Shown one piece after another: positions 63,986 through 64,000 of a stretch of DNA of 64,000 bases. Numbering within the stretch: position 1 is the stretch's first letter; each line of letters begins with the position of its first letter. Where the stretch lies: contig NZ_AUMU01000003.1 of NCBI RefSeq assembly GCF_000430845.1, forward strand, positions 291,594 through 355,593. The letters run 5' to 3'. The notes under the pieces were generated by a model. That model worked only from the letters and a program-made list of their open reading frames with translations. It was not told the DNA's origin and did not search any database. The position numbers and the translations under genes were made by a program. This DNA is from Chryseobacterium gregarium DSM 19109. Its GTDB lineage: Bacteria; Bacteroidota; Bacteroidia; Flavobacteriales; Weeksellaceae.

Positions 63986-64000
63986 ATGAAAAAGAGCAGA
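63986..64000 (+). CDS. Possible start of a further gene (five codons)
   Basis: ATGAAAAAGAGCAGA (MKKSR) reads off the window edge 49 bases after the acetyltransferase. It could be the start of an exported protein, but five codons cannot support a call. Confidence 0.2.

Noticed and set aside
1..64000. CRISPR arrays, rRNA, tRNA genes, insertion sequences
   Set aside because: I saw no regularly spaced repeats, cloverleaf-like genes, transposase genes or integrase genes in the window.

Overview
The window looks like a chromosome segment of a member of the Flavobacteriia close to Chryseobacterium (inferred from content, no database search). The signs are paired SusC/SusD outer-membrane glycan importers, Bacteroidetes-type promoter boxes (TAnnTTTG), few Shine-Dalgarno sites, AT-rich intergenic DNA, and short intergenic repeat families that I recall as common in this group. 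Nearly every gene serves one task: taking up and degrading pectin, both homogalacturonan and rhamnogalacturonan I (RG-I), and catabolising the released uronates and L-rhamnose.

Layout. (1) 1-2554, minus strand: kduI-kduD-uxaC, cytoplasmic uronate catabolism; uxaC runs off the left edge. (2) 3426-22234, plus strand: a SusC/SusD pair, then pectin methylesterases, a PL1 lyase, GH105, GH43, CE12 acetylesterases, GH28, two alpha/beta esterases, KdgF and a DUF4861 protein. (3) 22621-33613: a second PL1, a divergent PL10/DUF4861 pair, GH28, and two large enzymes with predicted alpha/alpha-barrel folds that I cannot place firmly in a family. (4) 34042-35658: a GntR-type regulator with a periplasmic-binding-protein-like sensor, and a small secreted NTF2-like protein. 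(5) 35890-49034, minus strand: the L-rhamnose module, namely RhaT symporter, a second SusC/SusD pair, the bifunctional aldolase/dehydrogenase RhaEW, rhamnose isomerase, rhamnulokinase and an L-lactate dehydrogenase. (6) 49581-63003, minus strand: the RG-I backbone and side-chain module, in transcription order GH28, GH2, malectin-like/SGNH esterase, GH106, DUF4350-like protein, PL11, CE12, GH105. (7) A GNAT acetyltransferase closes the window.

How it fits together. Esterases strip methyl and acetyl groups. PL1, PL10 and GH28 cut homogalacturonan, and PL11, GH106, GH105 and GH28 dismantle RG-I. GH2 and GH43 trim side chains and the SusCD pairs import oligosaccharides. Unsaturated galacturonate flows through KdgF, KduI and KduD to KDG, galacturonate through UxaC, and rhamnose through RhaT, RhaI, RhaB and RhaEW to DHAP plus L-lactate, which the lactate dehydrogenase can oxidise to pyruvate.

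Three observations stand out. A palindrome close to TGCAATCGATTGCA, with the central CG typical of LacI-family operators, recurs upstream of kduI, both lyase/hydrolase regions, the first susC, rhaT and a small secreted protein, although no LacI-type regulator lies in the window. The rhamnose isomerase gene is cut by a single in-frame TAA, with residue spacing otherwise intact. A 1221-residue enzyme carries an in-frame insert that looks like a translated intergenic repeat.
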